Source: a virus
IMG/VR virus record: IMGVR_UViG_3300034980_000576
Span: 35,322-99,321 of that record
DNA length: 64,000 bases
Direction: 5' to 3' (one strand)
The stretch's first letter is position 1. Each line of letters starts with the position of its first letter. A program made the position numbers and the translations under genes. Shown here piece after piece: positions 1 through 9,806 of this stretch. Under the pieces are notes generated by a model, which was not told the DNA's origin, searched no databases, and was given only the letters and a program-made list of their open reading frames with translations.

Positions 1-1
1 T

Positions 2-256
2 CTCGAAAATATTCGAAATGATCGAAAAATTGCTAAAGAGTTCTTGAATGAGATAGCAAATCAGATAGCCACAGACGCTGATCAAAACAGAAGTTTAAGT
101 CCAGTCGCCGCAAAACACATTGAAACAATGCAACGCTCTAATGAACAGTTGGTAAAAATAATTAATATTAAACACAAAAATGCCACGATCTCCGAAGAAC
201 TCTCAGAGGATGACAAGACTAATTTATATGATATAATCCAAGGTACGACTTCGTAG
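2..256 (+). CDS. Hypothetical protein, 5'-truncated by window edge
   Basis: The frame is open from the first bases of the window and ends at TAG 254-256, so 84 C-terminal residues of a longer protein are visible. The only nearby initiator inside the frame is a TTG at 44 without a good ribosome-binding site, so I treat the gene as entering from the left. The visible part is charged, rich in Asn, Ile, Lys and Glu, and probably helical; it has no cysteines or membrane segment. Its stop overlaps the GTG start of the peptidase gene (TAGTG), so the two are probably translationally coupled and belong to the same tail operon. I do not recognise the family. Confidence 0.7.
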   Translation, partial: LENIRNDRKIAKEFLNEIANQIATDADQNRSLSPVAAKHIETMQRSNEQLVKIINIKHKNATISEELSEDDKTNLYDIIQGTTS

Positions 257-1530
257 TGTCTTTTGATTTCCTAAATCGATCAGATTATGTAAACAATGTC
301 GCTTCTTTAGATCTTTTACGTAAATCTATTAAGGAATCAATATCGTTCGACGCGTACGGAAAACGCGATATTTTTCCTGCCTTGGTTCTCATTCCACCGA
401 AAGCGATGACGGTTACCGAAGCTGCATCTCACGGCGCCCCAACCAAACGTGCAGCATCCCAGCAAGCTAAAGGCACTAATTATATCTTTAAAGTTAGAAT
501 TCTAGGAAAAAACTCGCCCCATCAATATCTCCCAGATCCTACAGATCCTTCATTTAATATCAATCCAGATGAAAGTACATGCTCTCCCCTCACGATTGTA
601 AATTTACATACAACCGTAGTCATGATCCATCAAGGCGGCTTTGGTACGCCAGCTTCACCACCCGCCATGGGAGACATAGTTGAGATTAGGCTGCAGCGTA
701 ACGGTGCCGGCGGAGCTTTAAATATGCAAATTGGAGAATACGTCAAAAAGGTGGCAGGTCAGGGCACCGGCGGCTCTAACTTTGATCAGAGCGGCACCTA
801 TAGTGTCGTGGGTAATTTTGATTATCTGGATGAATACATGCCAGTGAAGGCTCTGACTGCCACCTACACAGATCCTGGTGCTACTCCTATTAAAATAACC
901 AACGGAAGTTTATTGAAGGAAGGGATAATAGAGAGCGCCAAAAAGGGCTCTAAACAATACCGCCCCAAAATTCTAAAAAACCTCACTCAAGATTACGATA
1001 ACTTGGCTATGGCATTCGCAAACGCGAACGGCGGCAAGCAGCTGGGCGCTTATGGATATCGTCCCCTCGCGGTACAAATCTCCCTCTCTAAAAATCCAGA
1101 GAAGGCAGGACTTGCTGCCGAGCCTGGCACGTCTAATCACGGCTGGGGTACTGCGATAGATTTACACTATTATAGCTCGGCTACATCGTCGACACAGATC
1201 AAGCTCGAATTTAATAGCCCTGAATACAAGTGGCTATTAAAAAACGCGCACAAACATGGTTGGGAAAATCCAAGCTGGGCACTGCAAGGCCGCGGCCGTG
1301 AAGAGCCCTGGCACTGGGAATCAACTAAGATGAATAGATTTATAAATCTCGGTGGAAACACGCGCCCACCCCCGGGCGCGAGTTCGCGCCCACCGCCTGC
1401 ACCGGAGACGCCCCCGGTAGCAGAATACACATCTGCAGAAGAAGATCTGATGGCTGGCTACGACGCCGACGACGTGTACACATCTGCAGAAGAAGATCTG
1501 ATGGCTGGCTACGGTGAGTACGAAGATTAA
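256..1530 (+). CDS. Virion-associated peptidoglycan peptidase, M15/VanY-like
   Basis: The protein has 424 residues and a GTG start overlapping the previous stop. Residues about 230-360 carry the M15 (D-Ala-D-Ala carboxypeptidase/endopeptidase, VanY) metal-binding pattern: SNHGWGTAID with His295 and Asp302, then EPWHWE with His353 as the third zinc ligand. The preceding GAYGYRP resembles the family's substrate-side GYR motif. Residues about 100-165 are beta-rich and could be an OB-fold-like hub domain (inference). A proline-rich linker (about 370-390) leads to an exactly duplicated 12-residue tail. The position before gp25 and gp6 suggests a baseplate-hub enzyme that cuts host peptide crosslinks during infection, the role of gp5 lysozyme in T4, rather than the endolysin. 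The catalytic family is well supported; the virion location is inferred. Confidence 0.8.
   Translation: MSFDFLNRSDYVNNVASLDLLRKSIKESISFDAYGKRDIFPALVLIPPKAMTVTEAASHGAPTKRAASQQAKGTNYIFKVRILGKNSPHQYLPDPTDPSFNINPDESTCSPLTIVNLHTTVVMIHQGGFGTPASPPAMGDIVEIRLQRNGAGGALNMQIGEYVKKVAGQGTGGSNFDQSGTYSVVGNFDYLDEYMPVKALTATYTDPGATPIKITNGSLLKEGIIESAKKGSKQYRPKILKNLTQDYDNLAMAFANANGGKQLGAYGYRPLAVQISLSKNPEKAGLAAEPGTSNHGWGTAIDLHYYSSATSSTQIKLEFNSPEYKWLLKNAHKHGWENPSWALQGRGREEPWHWESTKMNRFINLGGNTRPPPGASSRPPPAPETPPVAEYTSAEEDLMAGYDADDVYTSAEEDLMAGYGEYED
1426..1512 (+). repeat. Exact 36-bp in-frame direct repeat in peptidase tail
   Basis: Bases 1426-1461 and 1477-1512 are identical and in frame. Each encodes YTSAEEDLMAGY, and 15 bases separate them. 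Perfect DNA identity points to a recent duplication or to ongoing slippage at the extreme C-terminus of the M15 peptidase. Confidence 0.95.
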
Positions 1531-1541
1531 TTTGCTACTTC

Positions 1542-1586
1542 TGACTCACAATCAGTCATTTAAACTATACAAAAAACGTTTTTTTT
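1542..1586 (+). terminator. Possible weak terminator or AT-rich palindrome
   Basis: The 86-bp gap after the peptidase gene holds a short inverted repeat (TGACT at 1542-1546, AGTCA at 1554-1558). It is followed by the palindrome AAAAAACGTTTTTT, which runs on into further T residues (1571-1586). The 5-bp stem and the A/T-only second arm make a true intrinsic terminator doubtful. An AT-rich stretch with TATAAT-like sequence and a good AAGGGAA ribosome-binding site follow, so a promoter for the next gene is equally possible. Confidence 0.25.
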
Positions 1587-1616
1587 GATACTTATATAAT
1601 ATAAAAGGGAATATTT

Positions 1617-2600
1617 ATGTCTTTTGATCCAAAGAAGCCTGGATTCGTCCCCTACGGGGCCCTGCTGGGATTTTACACACAATTTAAAGAGGCGCCCGAC
1701 GCCCTACGTCTGGTGCCGTCAGATTCCGGTATTTTCCATACATTAGTTCCGGGAAAACCATTACAATTTAAATGCGCCATCGGCGAATCTGTGATTAGCC
1801 ATGCCGGCTCATACATCACATTAGGCTCAGATCGCCCCGGTACAATTTTTAGTGGCTTCGGCGCCCGCGGCTATCAAAATGCCTCCACTATAGACTTGGT
1901 TGTGGGCCGCGGCGCTAGCGCCAAGGGCGGCGCCGGCCCAAAAGCCGAGTCGGTTGTATCCAATATGTTCTCCGCAGATGCAGCTAGAATCTATATTAGC
2001 CAATTGACAAAGATCGATCAAAACTTTGGAATTGCACAAGGGGTACCCGGCACAACGCGCCCTGGAGCCGCAGTTGGAATCAAAGCTGATGACGTCAGAA
2101 TTGTAGCGAGAAATAGCTTCAAGATTTGCACAGGCCGTGGATCAGGTTTCGAAGGGCATGGCACCCGCGGGGAAACAAATGCATTTGGCGGCAAGAGTAC
2201 GATTGCTCCCACTATCGAACTAATCGCAGGAAACTATTCAGAGTCAAAATGGGTTTACGGTGGTTTAAAGAACCCTATCGAGACGGTGCCTTATTTACAA
2301 GCCGCCGTCAAAGGCGAAAATCTCACCAAGGCGCTAACTGAAATGAATGAAATTATGGGAAATATATGGTCAGCTGTATATAATCTAGTCTTGATTCAAG
2401 CCGGCTATAACGTCACCAACTCAATCGATCCATGGCGTTCATGGAACGCTGCACAAGGCCCACCCGCGACAGGCGGCATAATGAGTTATGCTTTGATGAA
2501 TTTGTGGGCTACTCGTGTGAAAGGAACGATGTGGGAACAATATTATTTAGTAGAGTCGGGATATCGATATATCAATAGTCCCAATGTATTTTTAACATAA
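1617..2600 (+). CDS. Putative baseplate/tail structural protein
   Basis: The protein has 327 residues and starts at ATG after AAGGGAA. The N-terminal two thirds is rich in Gly, Ala and beta-branched residues and contains ADDVRIVARNSFKI (about residues 160-173). That pattern resembles the D-x-I-R-I-x-A-R-x-x-I-K-I strands found in hub and spike proteins of T4-like phages (memory-based comparison, not searched). The C-terminal part is aromatic and helical. No signal peptide or membrane segment is present. It lies between the peptidase and a 2377-residue giant, upstream of gp25 and gp6, so a hub or spike accessory role is the best inference. No enzyme motif is visible. Confidence 0.6.
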   Translation: MSFDPKKPGFVPYGALLGFYTQFKEAPDALRLVPSDSGIFHTLVPGKPLQFKCAIGESVISHAGSYITLGSDRPGTIFSGFGARGYQNASTIDLVVGRGASAKGGAGPKAESVVSNMFSADAARIYISQLTKIDQNFGIAQGVPGTTRPGAAVGIKADDVRIVARNSFKICTGRGSGFEGHGTRGETNAFGGKSTIAPTIELIAGNYSESKWVYGGLKNPIETVPYLQAAVKGENLTKALTEMNEIMGNIWSAVYNLVLIQAGYNVTNSIDPWRSWNAAQGPPATGGIMSYALMNLWATRVKGTMWEQYYLVESGYRYINSPNVFLT

Positions 2601-2619
2601 TAAATTAATAGGAAAACAA

Positions 2620-5600
2620 ATGGCAGATTCAAAATTTTTAAGATTCCAAGACGTCGATAACGATGGCTTGATCGATGTTTGTGATGATTTAATCACCACT
2701 CCGGAGACTCCGTGTAAAGGCCCGTGTACTCCAAATCCAGCGGCAATCAACCCACAATGGAAAAATCGGGATATTAATGAACCATTCCTTAATGAGAAAA
2801 AATGCTACTATCAAGTAACAAAAGTTACTCCTCACTCTACAATACAGACAGATGTTGATGTTAACTTTAAAGAGTTTAAAGAAGAGGCTGTTGATAGTTT
2901 ATTAAATTTCTACGATAAGGATGATGGTTTCACTTCTAAGGAGAAAGTCCGGAATGCGATGATTTTTGATCGGTATGACTTAGATCCGCATCCCAATACG
3001 CGCTTAAAATTATTATATTCGGTACCGTTTGACGTTATTTATGAACTCCCGGATGCTGTGCCGGAAGATGAGCCATTCGAGGACGATGAGCCCGGAACAG
3101 TTAAGGTAACATTTAATGCTGCACAGTTGACAACTCAAATCATTCGAGTAAGAACAGGCTTAGGCATGTACGGACGCCTATTGAAAGTTTACAGATCTAT
3201 TGGCGAGGGCAATGCTTACTATAAGGCGAATCGTACGATTTTCAATCTTGATGATTACGGCGACATGGGACTCTGGAGCGACAGTATTATGAAACAGCTG
3301 ATGAACGGCCTTGAGGGATTTTTAGACGCTAAAGATTATAGGCTCCCCGGTCAATTTTGGGGTGCATTTAGCAGCGATCGCTTAGTTACAAAACTCAAGT
3401 TTGTGTTCGACGACTACGAATTAAAATCTATGAGAGTCTGGACGGTTGCGTGCGGAAATAAACCCCGCTACTTTGGCAAAAAGAAGCTGCGCCCACTGCG
3501 TGCACAAGGGCCCTGGAAAAACAAAACAGCAGTAGCGTATTTTACTAAGCTACCAGAAATGGCTCGCGCCTTTAATGCGAGAGTACAAATTCCATGGCAA
3601 GACTTTGTTGAAAAGTACACCTACCCAAAAGTATTTTTTGACATAAAAGAAGGCAACACAGAGAAGACAATAGGCTCTTGTGTGGCTGATGCTCTAGCTG
3701 ACGAGTTTAAAGAACTCGGACAAGACGTCTTAGACAAGGTGTTCACCATTGGTGATGCTATAGCCTATTTGTGGAGAAAATCCATTTGCCGCGACTCCAT
3801 TAATGAATCCTTGGCAGACGACTTCTTAGCTGGCACTTACCCCGGCGCCGGAACCCCGGATATGACAAAGGCGTTTGGAATGGGGAAGGAGCAGGCATTT
3901 GGAAATTTATCTAAAGATGATAATGTATTCGTCATGATGTGCATGGCTGTGGCTGCGTCCTCCTCTAACTTGGGCTCAGTATCGTCGATGATGGGAAACA
4001 TGTATAAATTCGGGTTCCAGCGCATAAAAATATGCGGGTTGTTCGATCTACTCGGTTCTGTTATCCAGTGTCTCACTGGCGGCTTAACTCTGGATGAAGC
4101 GCTATCAACGATGTTAGAGGCAGCCCTCAAAAATATGGGAATTGAACAGTTTGGAGATCTTTTCAAGGGCTTACCAACACACAAACAGCGCGAGCTTGGA
4201 GCAATGGTAGAAAAACAACTCAGAGAGGGCAGTTTCTTTTCAAATGAGTCTGTCGCCATTGAAAAACCTTGGGAAAATCAAGCGGTTATTGACAAAGAGC
4301 GCGAAAATATGTCTGAAGATAACTTTGAGGGCATGACACCTACGCCCAACAGCCAAGTGGAAGAACCCAAATATGAAAGAACTTTGGTGGAGCAAAATGA
4401 CAAACCCCAGCGCGATACAGTGCCAGTCGATAAAATTATGCAGGCATATATATCAGCATTGCTAGAATATTATAGCGAGAATCTCTTTGAACTACTCGAC
4501 GAGTTGAATAAATTCCCGGGCGCCCAAATTATTGCAGCTATCATCGGCTCTTTAGATTGTCCTCATCCTCCCCTCCTCAACCCTTCGTTTCCTGATTTCA
4601 TAAAATCAATTATATTCCCATTCTGCACCAGTATGTCGGAGTTTTCACTCCCTCGTCTTGAAAATCCTCTACAATATTATCCCGATTTTGCCGACATTAC
4701 CGCCTTTATCTGGTACATGGCTAAAAAAATCGTTATAATGATCGTTTGGCAAATTTTGATGATTCTCATGGCTAAAATTTGTGAATTAATTGGAAATGCC
4801 ATCTGCAAAGCTCTTGAGGTGACAGGTGCTGTTATCGGGGCCCTCCCTGGCGCCATGGCAGGGACAGCCGATTTGGGGCAAGTCATTAAAGATACAATCT
4901 GTGGGCCAGAAGCTGATGACAAACAAGTAGAGGACACGATCTTAGATCTCATGAGCCAACTCGGACTCGGCTCTGCTGCGTTTGCTAACCGCGATAGAAC
5001 ACTTCAATTCGGCTTAGATCTTTCTTCATCACTCACAACAGCAGAATTGCAGAATGCGCTTCTTGGAAATCCATCCCCGATATTCTTAGAAATAGTGGAT
5101 CACTTAATTGAGTATGAGTACCCAGAATTCCGAGAGGGTATTCAAAATCGGAATGCTGTAGGGAGGTTCTTCAAGAATATTGGTAATCTTATTCCAATAG
5201 AAGCCCGTGCAAAACTCGAAGACGCTGCCAACGAAAATATCTGGGACTTAGGCCCCGATGGGGAGGAAGGGGCAAACATCGTGGCGGCAAACCCGTCCAT
5301 GTGTTCTACTCCCGAACAGATCGAACAATTTAAAGCCTTACGTTGTGAATTGTTAGAAGGCAGAGCAACGCCCGAACAATGTCATGAAATGTTCTGCGAT
5401 ATGCGTGAAGGAACTTTGGAAGATCTAGCCGACTTATCTGACATTCTTCAAGGTGGCTTGGGTAACCATATTGTGAAGAATATGCCACCACTAGTTAGCG
5501 AACCCGGATGCGATGACGGGATCTTCCCATGGGAATCCCCCCAGATGGCAGCCTTGGGTGTTCACGCTCTTAGTGGAGATCTTGAGATGCTTAAAATCGA

Positions 5601-8600
5601 TTACGCCAAAGATATGATGGGTAATGGTAATTTTTGGAATAGTGATTCTCAATGGGGATTTATGAATATGATGTTATCAGACACTCAAGCTTTCGCTCTT
5701 ACTAGTCACCACGCCAAAACATCAAATGAAAAAGCATATGTAAATTATGCCACAAATCTACCAAATGGCGGCGAAGCCACCTCGGGCTTCTTCTCCTTTT
5801 TCCAATCGTCTCAAGGGTTTAGTGGGCAGATCGGGCAATATCCCTATTATGTGGGAGAGTGGATGAAGAGACAATTTTTGAATGCTGGAATGCCGTCGTC
5901 CCAGCGGGATAACTTTGTTATCAAGCCTGGATTTTATTCTCTTACGAGCATGGGGAACGATTTGCGCGCTTCCATGCACGGCAGCGGCTATGGGTTTAGA
6001 AGCTCCAATGGCTCTACCGGTACCAAGAAATATTATGTTGATTTTGAAAAACTGCAGTACAACAACTTTTTTGGCTCCTTAACACAAGGCATCAACCTAT
6101 TCATGGTTCCGGACTTTGGTTATAACACCAGTCTTAGAGCCAACATGAACACGGAACAGGTGGAGGTTACTCGTGAAATTAGGAAAGGAACCGGCATTAA
6201 AGTTAACGGCGGCGACGGATCGCACTCAGGAAAGTCTCTATACTCTCCAGCAGAATTGGGGTGTGACATGGTATTGGATTTCCGAGATAACGCCGCCGGC
6301 ATGCGTCTCGGCGGTAAGGGCTGGATCCCAGCTGACGATAAATGGGACTACATCTCTACCAATGAAGGTGGCAAACCATCGGACTGGGCGCCCGGCGGTA
6401 AGTGGGGCACCGAATGGTCTTATGGATATGAGATTCAATGTTATTTCAATGACATTCACAAGGACGAAACCGGAAATACAAGAAACCGCTTTGATGATAA
6501 TATCCGGCTTGAGCTTGTTGAAAAAGTTAATTATGGATCCGACCACATGGGCCCATTGGGTAAAGCAATGGAAGACGAGATGACGAAAATGGCACCCTTC
6601 GATCTTCCGAACTGGATTGAAGGCATACCGATCGTCGGCTGGGCAATTGAGAGCGTGATTAATCTTATATTGATGCCCTTTACTCAGTTGATTGTGAGAG
6701 CCGTTAAGGTGGCAGCACTCCGAGCTAGCGAAGAAGTACACCGCATTAGAGAATTTGAATTCATTTCAGTAGACGATGGTTTGGATGTCTTCTTCGTCGA
6801 ACCCGATCCGGAGGATACTCAGCATCCCAAGCTCTCAGATTATCCGGAATTCGCAAGGATTAAAAATCAACTCACACCCGAATCTCCACCTGTCCTCCTT
6901 TTATCCGACATGACAGGATTGAGCAAATCGGAAGCCAAAGCAAGGTATGATTCTACAATGAACTCCATGTTTCAGAAATTGGCATATGAGATTGGTGACG
7001 CAGAGGACAAGAGCGGCGGTTGGCTTTATGGTGCAGATTATGATTATTTGACGCAAGATGATACTCTCTACGGCGTTAAAACTGACGCAGGCGAATTTGT
7101 TCCTTATTATCTGTCGGGCTACGAAGAAGAAGATATGGTGCTTGGGATAAGCTGGGATCAATATATGAACCCAAAAAATCCGAGAGTAATTTATTTGAAT
7201 CCTGCAATATATGGGGGGAGTTATAGCAAACCTCCCTTACATATTAAACCGCTGCAATATAAAGGTTGGATGGGATTTGTGCAGGTATTCTTTCCAGAGT
7301 CTACTGCTTGTAAACCCCACTCTGTAGATTTGGTGGATTTTGGAGAAATAGAGTCATTTATTCAGGAACATTTCCCGAAGATGGCAGATGATCCTCGTCT
7401 CACTAAAGATCCAGAGTGTGTTAGAGAGGTGCCATTTAAGAGAATTATGACACGCGCCGGGAAGACGGGCATGTACTCCTTGGTTATGGCAGCCATTAGG
7501 GTGTATGCTTCTACTCATCTATTTAAAGCCATGGGAACCTTTTCACAAATTATGCCGAAGTTCCCCGATAATTTTAGTAGTATTTATTCATCTTATATAG
7601 TGGAAAGGATAGAGGAAGATTTCAGAGATGCACCGGACGGCTTTTGGGGATGGGCACAATCATTTAAGGATGATGAATTCTGGTATGGATTCTTAGAACA
7701 GTCTGTTGAATGTTACAATTTCTTGGTAGAGGCCGGCGAGATAGAGATCCCCAAACAGGGCGGGTACCTCCAGAGTGCCTTTGACACCATCAATGATCTA
7801 CAAACAGAATACAAATTCCCAATGCGCCCAACCCAGACTCGTAATTATGTTAACTCAGAAGGCGAAGAGAAGAAGCAACGAGTGATGGGTTTGTGGGATG
7901 CAAAGATAGCCGGCGAGGCTGGATGGTTCCAATCGCTCAAGGGTTATCGTTCAGATGAAAACTTTGAAGCTATTCAATCTGTTGAAGAGCATGCTAAATT
8001 GATTTTACAACAGTTGGTAAATTTTGAACTTACCAAAATGGGCAAAAGGCTCGTGGAAAATATGAGGCAGTACGGATTTAACCCTCGGATATTTGACTTA
8101 GATTATTACGCATTTACGGAGATGAATGCATCTAATAGCGGCGGTGGTGGCGCCCCCGGATCTGTAAACGGTCCGTTACACTTTGCAGGCCCAGAGGCTG
8201 TTGATATAATTCAAGCGCTCCCCACACCGGACAATCCAGATCCACGTGGCGAGGGTGTTTCATGGCCCGGCCCGTACTATACAAAAGGCGCCGAGTTCCG
8301 CGTGGCAATAGACAATGATTCAACTAACGAATTTTCGTATGCTGATGAATATGTTGGATATTACCATGGGCATATCGATGAGGAGGGAGATGTTATATAT
8401 ATGGTAGGCGAACAACACACTGGAGACGCCCAAGACGTCCTCACCCCAGTTGATAACTTAGTAGCAGTGGGCACTGAAGCATATATTGAAGAAAGAGTAA
8501 ACATCGATGAGATGATGGGAGATTCGAGTCGCAGCGCCTATGAAGCAGCGAGTGACGCAGAAGCAGCGAGAGAAAGACAAAGTTCTCCGTATCCAAAAAT

Positions 8601-9753
8601 GAAAACAGAAAAAGTATATATTGGTACTGTTCCGGCACTCGGCGAAACTTCCGGTGGTTCCGAATCGCAACCTTATGCCATAGAACAGTATGTATCTGTT
8701 AATGGAACTAAAATGACGCCATCAACAGCCAAAGCTACAATAACGGCACAGGACACCAACCTGCGAATATCCGATGTTTACCCCGGCACTTTACAATTAG
8801 TACATAATGACGCCGGCATTGAAGTTGGTATTAAGGGCAATATAGGAGTTCGCTACGGACTTGCTTTTTATTATATGGATGGAATGAAGAAACTAATAAC
8901 TACCGTGGAAGTTGATTCTCTGGATGTCAAAATCGGACAGTGGAATGTTATGCAACCAAGCAGTAAGTTGTTAATGTGTTTGCTTAATAAACTAAAAGAA
9001 GACGAAAGATATAAGCTAATGACAGATTATATTTTCCCACTTAACAAAGTTACTGCGATTTGGGCAATTTATAATGATTTCGGCATTATGTCATCTTTGG
9101 GAGAAGTTACTTGCGGCTCCGGCGATGACACCATGTGGCTTCCAACGGGTGTAGGCGGCGCCCTGCTCGCCTTGGCGGGCATAGACGCCGGCGATATTGC
9201 AAAACCTAGCGATTGGCTTTCCGGAACCCCATTTACTCAAGTTAAGGTTAAGCCCGGCTCACGCGCATATATTCACCGAGACGTACTCGAAAAAGAATAC
9301 GCATGGAGTAGTATGTCAGAAGCAATGAAAGACGCACTAATGCCATTCAGGGTTCCATGGTTCGATGATTCCATCGAATATGAAATAATCTCCTTTGATC
9401 AAAGCAAAAGCGGAATAACAGGAAATGAAGGCTGGGCGGCATATACTGATCGCGGAGACGCACCATTAGCCGGCTGGTGGAGAACGACGTGGGACGAGTG
9501 GGATCGAAGACTGTTGAGGAATAGCGCTTACCGGATTAAGAAACTGTTTAAGTCTTATTATTATTCGCGCGATTATCGCCCGGGCGATGACCTCTTAGGC
9601 GATAGTGAGTCACCTTCATTCTTATTTTTGAAGAACCTCAAGGCAGCGATGTTCCCTGTTCCCGGCAAGAGTATGTTGCCATGGTGGCAGCGTGGAAGAC
9701 TTCGTAGTAGTCCCTTTAATGCTAAGGGTGAAATGTGCAACGGGAAAGACTAA
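2620..9753 (+). CDS. Giant virion-type protein, 2377 residues
   Basis: One uninterrupted frame of 7.1 kb with an AGGAAAA ribosome-binding site. Near the N-terminus (residues 11-23) is DVDNDGLIDVCDD, a calcium-loop pattern like thrombospondin type-3 or dockerin repeats, followed by CKGPC. Two strongly hydrophobic stretches at about 693-737 and 1339-1367 could be membrane-interacting helices. The rest is a mixture of helical and aromatic, Gly-rich sequence with many cysteines. It sits directly before gp25 and gp6. It could be a hub protein, a tape-measure-like or injected protein, or an adsorption protein; tape-measure function is not favoured because long coiled coils are missing. I do not recognise a family, so function is open. 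Confidence 0.65.
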   Translation: MADSKFLRFQDVDNDGLIDVCDDLITTPETPCKGPCTPNPAAINPQWKNRDINEPFLNEKKCYYQVTKVTPHSTIQTDVDVNFKEFKEEAVDSLLNFYDKDDGFTSKEKVRNAMIFDRYDLDPHPNTRLKLLYSVPFDVIYELPDAVPEDEPFEDDEPGTVKVTFNAAQLTTQIIRVRTGLGMYGRLLKVYRSIGEGNAYYKANRTIFNLDDYGDMGLWSDSIMKQLMNGLEGFLDAKDYRLPGQFWGAFSSDRLVTKLKFVFDDYELKSMRVWTVACGNKPRYFGKKKLRPLRAQGPWKNKTAVAYFTKLPEMARAFNARVQIPWQDFVEKYTYPKVFFDIKEGNTEKTIGSCVADALADEFKELGQDVLDKVFTIGDAIAYLWRKSICRDSINESLADDFLAGTYPGAGTPDMTKAFGMGKEQAFGNLSKDDNVFVMMCMAVAASSSNLGSVSSMMGNMYKFGFQRIKICGLFDLLGSVIQCLTGGLTLDEALSTMLEAALKNMGIEQFGDLFKGLPTHKQRELGAMVEKQLREGSFFSNESVAIEKPWENQAVIDKERENMSEDNFEGMTPTPNSQVEEPKYERTLVEQNDKPQRDTVPVDKIMQAYISALLEYYSENLFELLDELNKFPGAQIIAAIIGSLDCPHPPLLNPSFPDFIKSIIFPFCTSMSEFSLPRLENPLQYYPDFADITAFIWYMAKKIVIMIVWQILMILMAKICELIGNAICKALEVTGAVIGALPGAMAGTADLGQVIKDTICGPEADDKQVEDTILDLMSQLGLGSAAFANRDRTLQFGLDLSSSLTTAELQNALLGNPSPIFLEIVDHLIEYEYPEFREGIQNRNAVGRFFKNIGNLIPIEARAKLEDAANENIWDLGPDGEEGANIVAANPSMCSTPEQIEQFKALRCELLEGRATPEQCHEMFCDMREGTLEDLADLSDILQGGLGNHIVKNMPPLVSEPGCDDGIFPWESPQMAALGVHALSGDLEMLKIDYAKDMMGNGNFWNSDSQWGFMNMMLSDTQAFALTSHHAKTSNEKAYVNYATNLPNGGEATSGFFSFFQSSQGFSGQIGQYPYYVGEWMKRQFLNAGMPSSQRDNFVIKPGFYSLTSMGNDLRASMHGSGYGFRSSNGSTGTKKYYVDFEKLQYNNFFGSLTQGINLFMVPDFGYNTSLRANMNTEQVEVTREIRKGTGIKVNGGDGSHSGKSLYSPAELGCDMVLDFRDNAAGMRLGGKGWIPADDKWDYISTNEGGKPSDWAPGGKWGTEWSYGYEIQCYFNDIHKDETGNTRNRFDDNIRLELVEKVNYGSDHMGPLGKAMEDEMTKMAPFDLPNWIEGIPIVGWAIESVINLILMPFTQLIVRAVKVAALRASEEVHRIREFEFISVDDGLDVFFVEPDPEDTQHPKLSDYPEFARIKNQLTPESPPVLLLSDMTGLSKSEAKARYDSTMNSMFQKLAYEIGDAEDKSGGWLYGADYDYLTQDDTLYGVKTDAGEFVPYYLSGYEEEDMVLGISWDQYMNPKNPRVIYLNPAIYGGSYSKPPLHIKPLQYKGWMGFVQVFFPESTACKPHSVDLVDFGEIESFIQEHFPKMADDPRLTKDPECVREVPFKRIMTRAGKTGMYSLVMAAIRVYASTHLFKAMGTFSQIMPKFPDNFSSIYSSYIVERIEEDFRDAPDGFWGWAQSFKDDEFWYGFLEQSVECYNFLVEAGEIEIPKQGGYLQSAFDTINDLQTEYKFPMRPTQTRNYVNSEGEEKKQRVMGLWDAKIAGEAGWFQSLKGYRSDENFEAIQSVEEHAKLILQQLVNFELTKMGKRLVENMRQYGFNPRIFDLDYYAFTEMNASNSGGGGAPGSVNGPLHFAGPEAVDIIQALPTPDNPDPRGEGVSWPGPYYTKGAEFRVAIDNDSTNEFSYADEYVGYYHGHIDEEGDVIYMVGEQHTGDAQDVLTPVDNLVAVGTEAYIEERVNIDEMMGDSSRSAYEAASDAEAARERQSSPYPKMKTEKVYIGTVPALGETSGGSESQPYAIEQYVSVNGTKMTPSTAKATITAQDTNLRISDVYPGTLQLVHNDAGIEVGIKGNIGVRYGLAFYYMDGMKKLITTVEVDSLDVKIGQWNVMQPSSKLLMCLLNKLKEDERYKLMTDYIFPLNKVTAIWAIYNDFGIMSSLGEVTCGSGDDTMWLPTGVGGALLALAGIDAGDIAKPSDWLSGTPFTQVKVKPGSRAYIHRDVLEKEYAWSSMSEAMKDALMPFRVPWFDDSIEYEIISFDQSKSGITGNEGWAAYTDRGDAPLAGWWRTTWDEWDRRLLRNSAYRIKKLFKSYYYSRDYRPGDDLLGDSESPSFLFLKNLKAAMFPVPGKSMLPWWQRGRLRSSPFNAKGEMCNGKD

Positions 9754-9806
9754 TATTCTTTATAGCGTAAAAAAACAATGATTCTATTTATTAATAGGGG
9801 AAAAAG

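Noticed and set aside
1571-1586. AAAAAACGTTTTTTTT as a strong intrinsic terminator
   Set aside because: The stem would be nearly all A-T with a CG centre and no loop, so it would not form a stable hairpin. It is kept only as a low-confidence feature.
4677-4840. Reading the 2377-residue protein as a tape measure
   Set aside because: Hydrophobic segments fit, but the long heptad-repeat helices typical of tape measures are missing and the composition is Cys- and aromatic-rich.
6173-6583. Plus-strand frame of 136 codons inside the 2377-residue gene
   Set aside because: It is out of frame within a continuous gene, without a ribosome-binding site or recognisable product.
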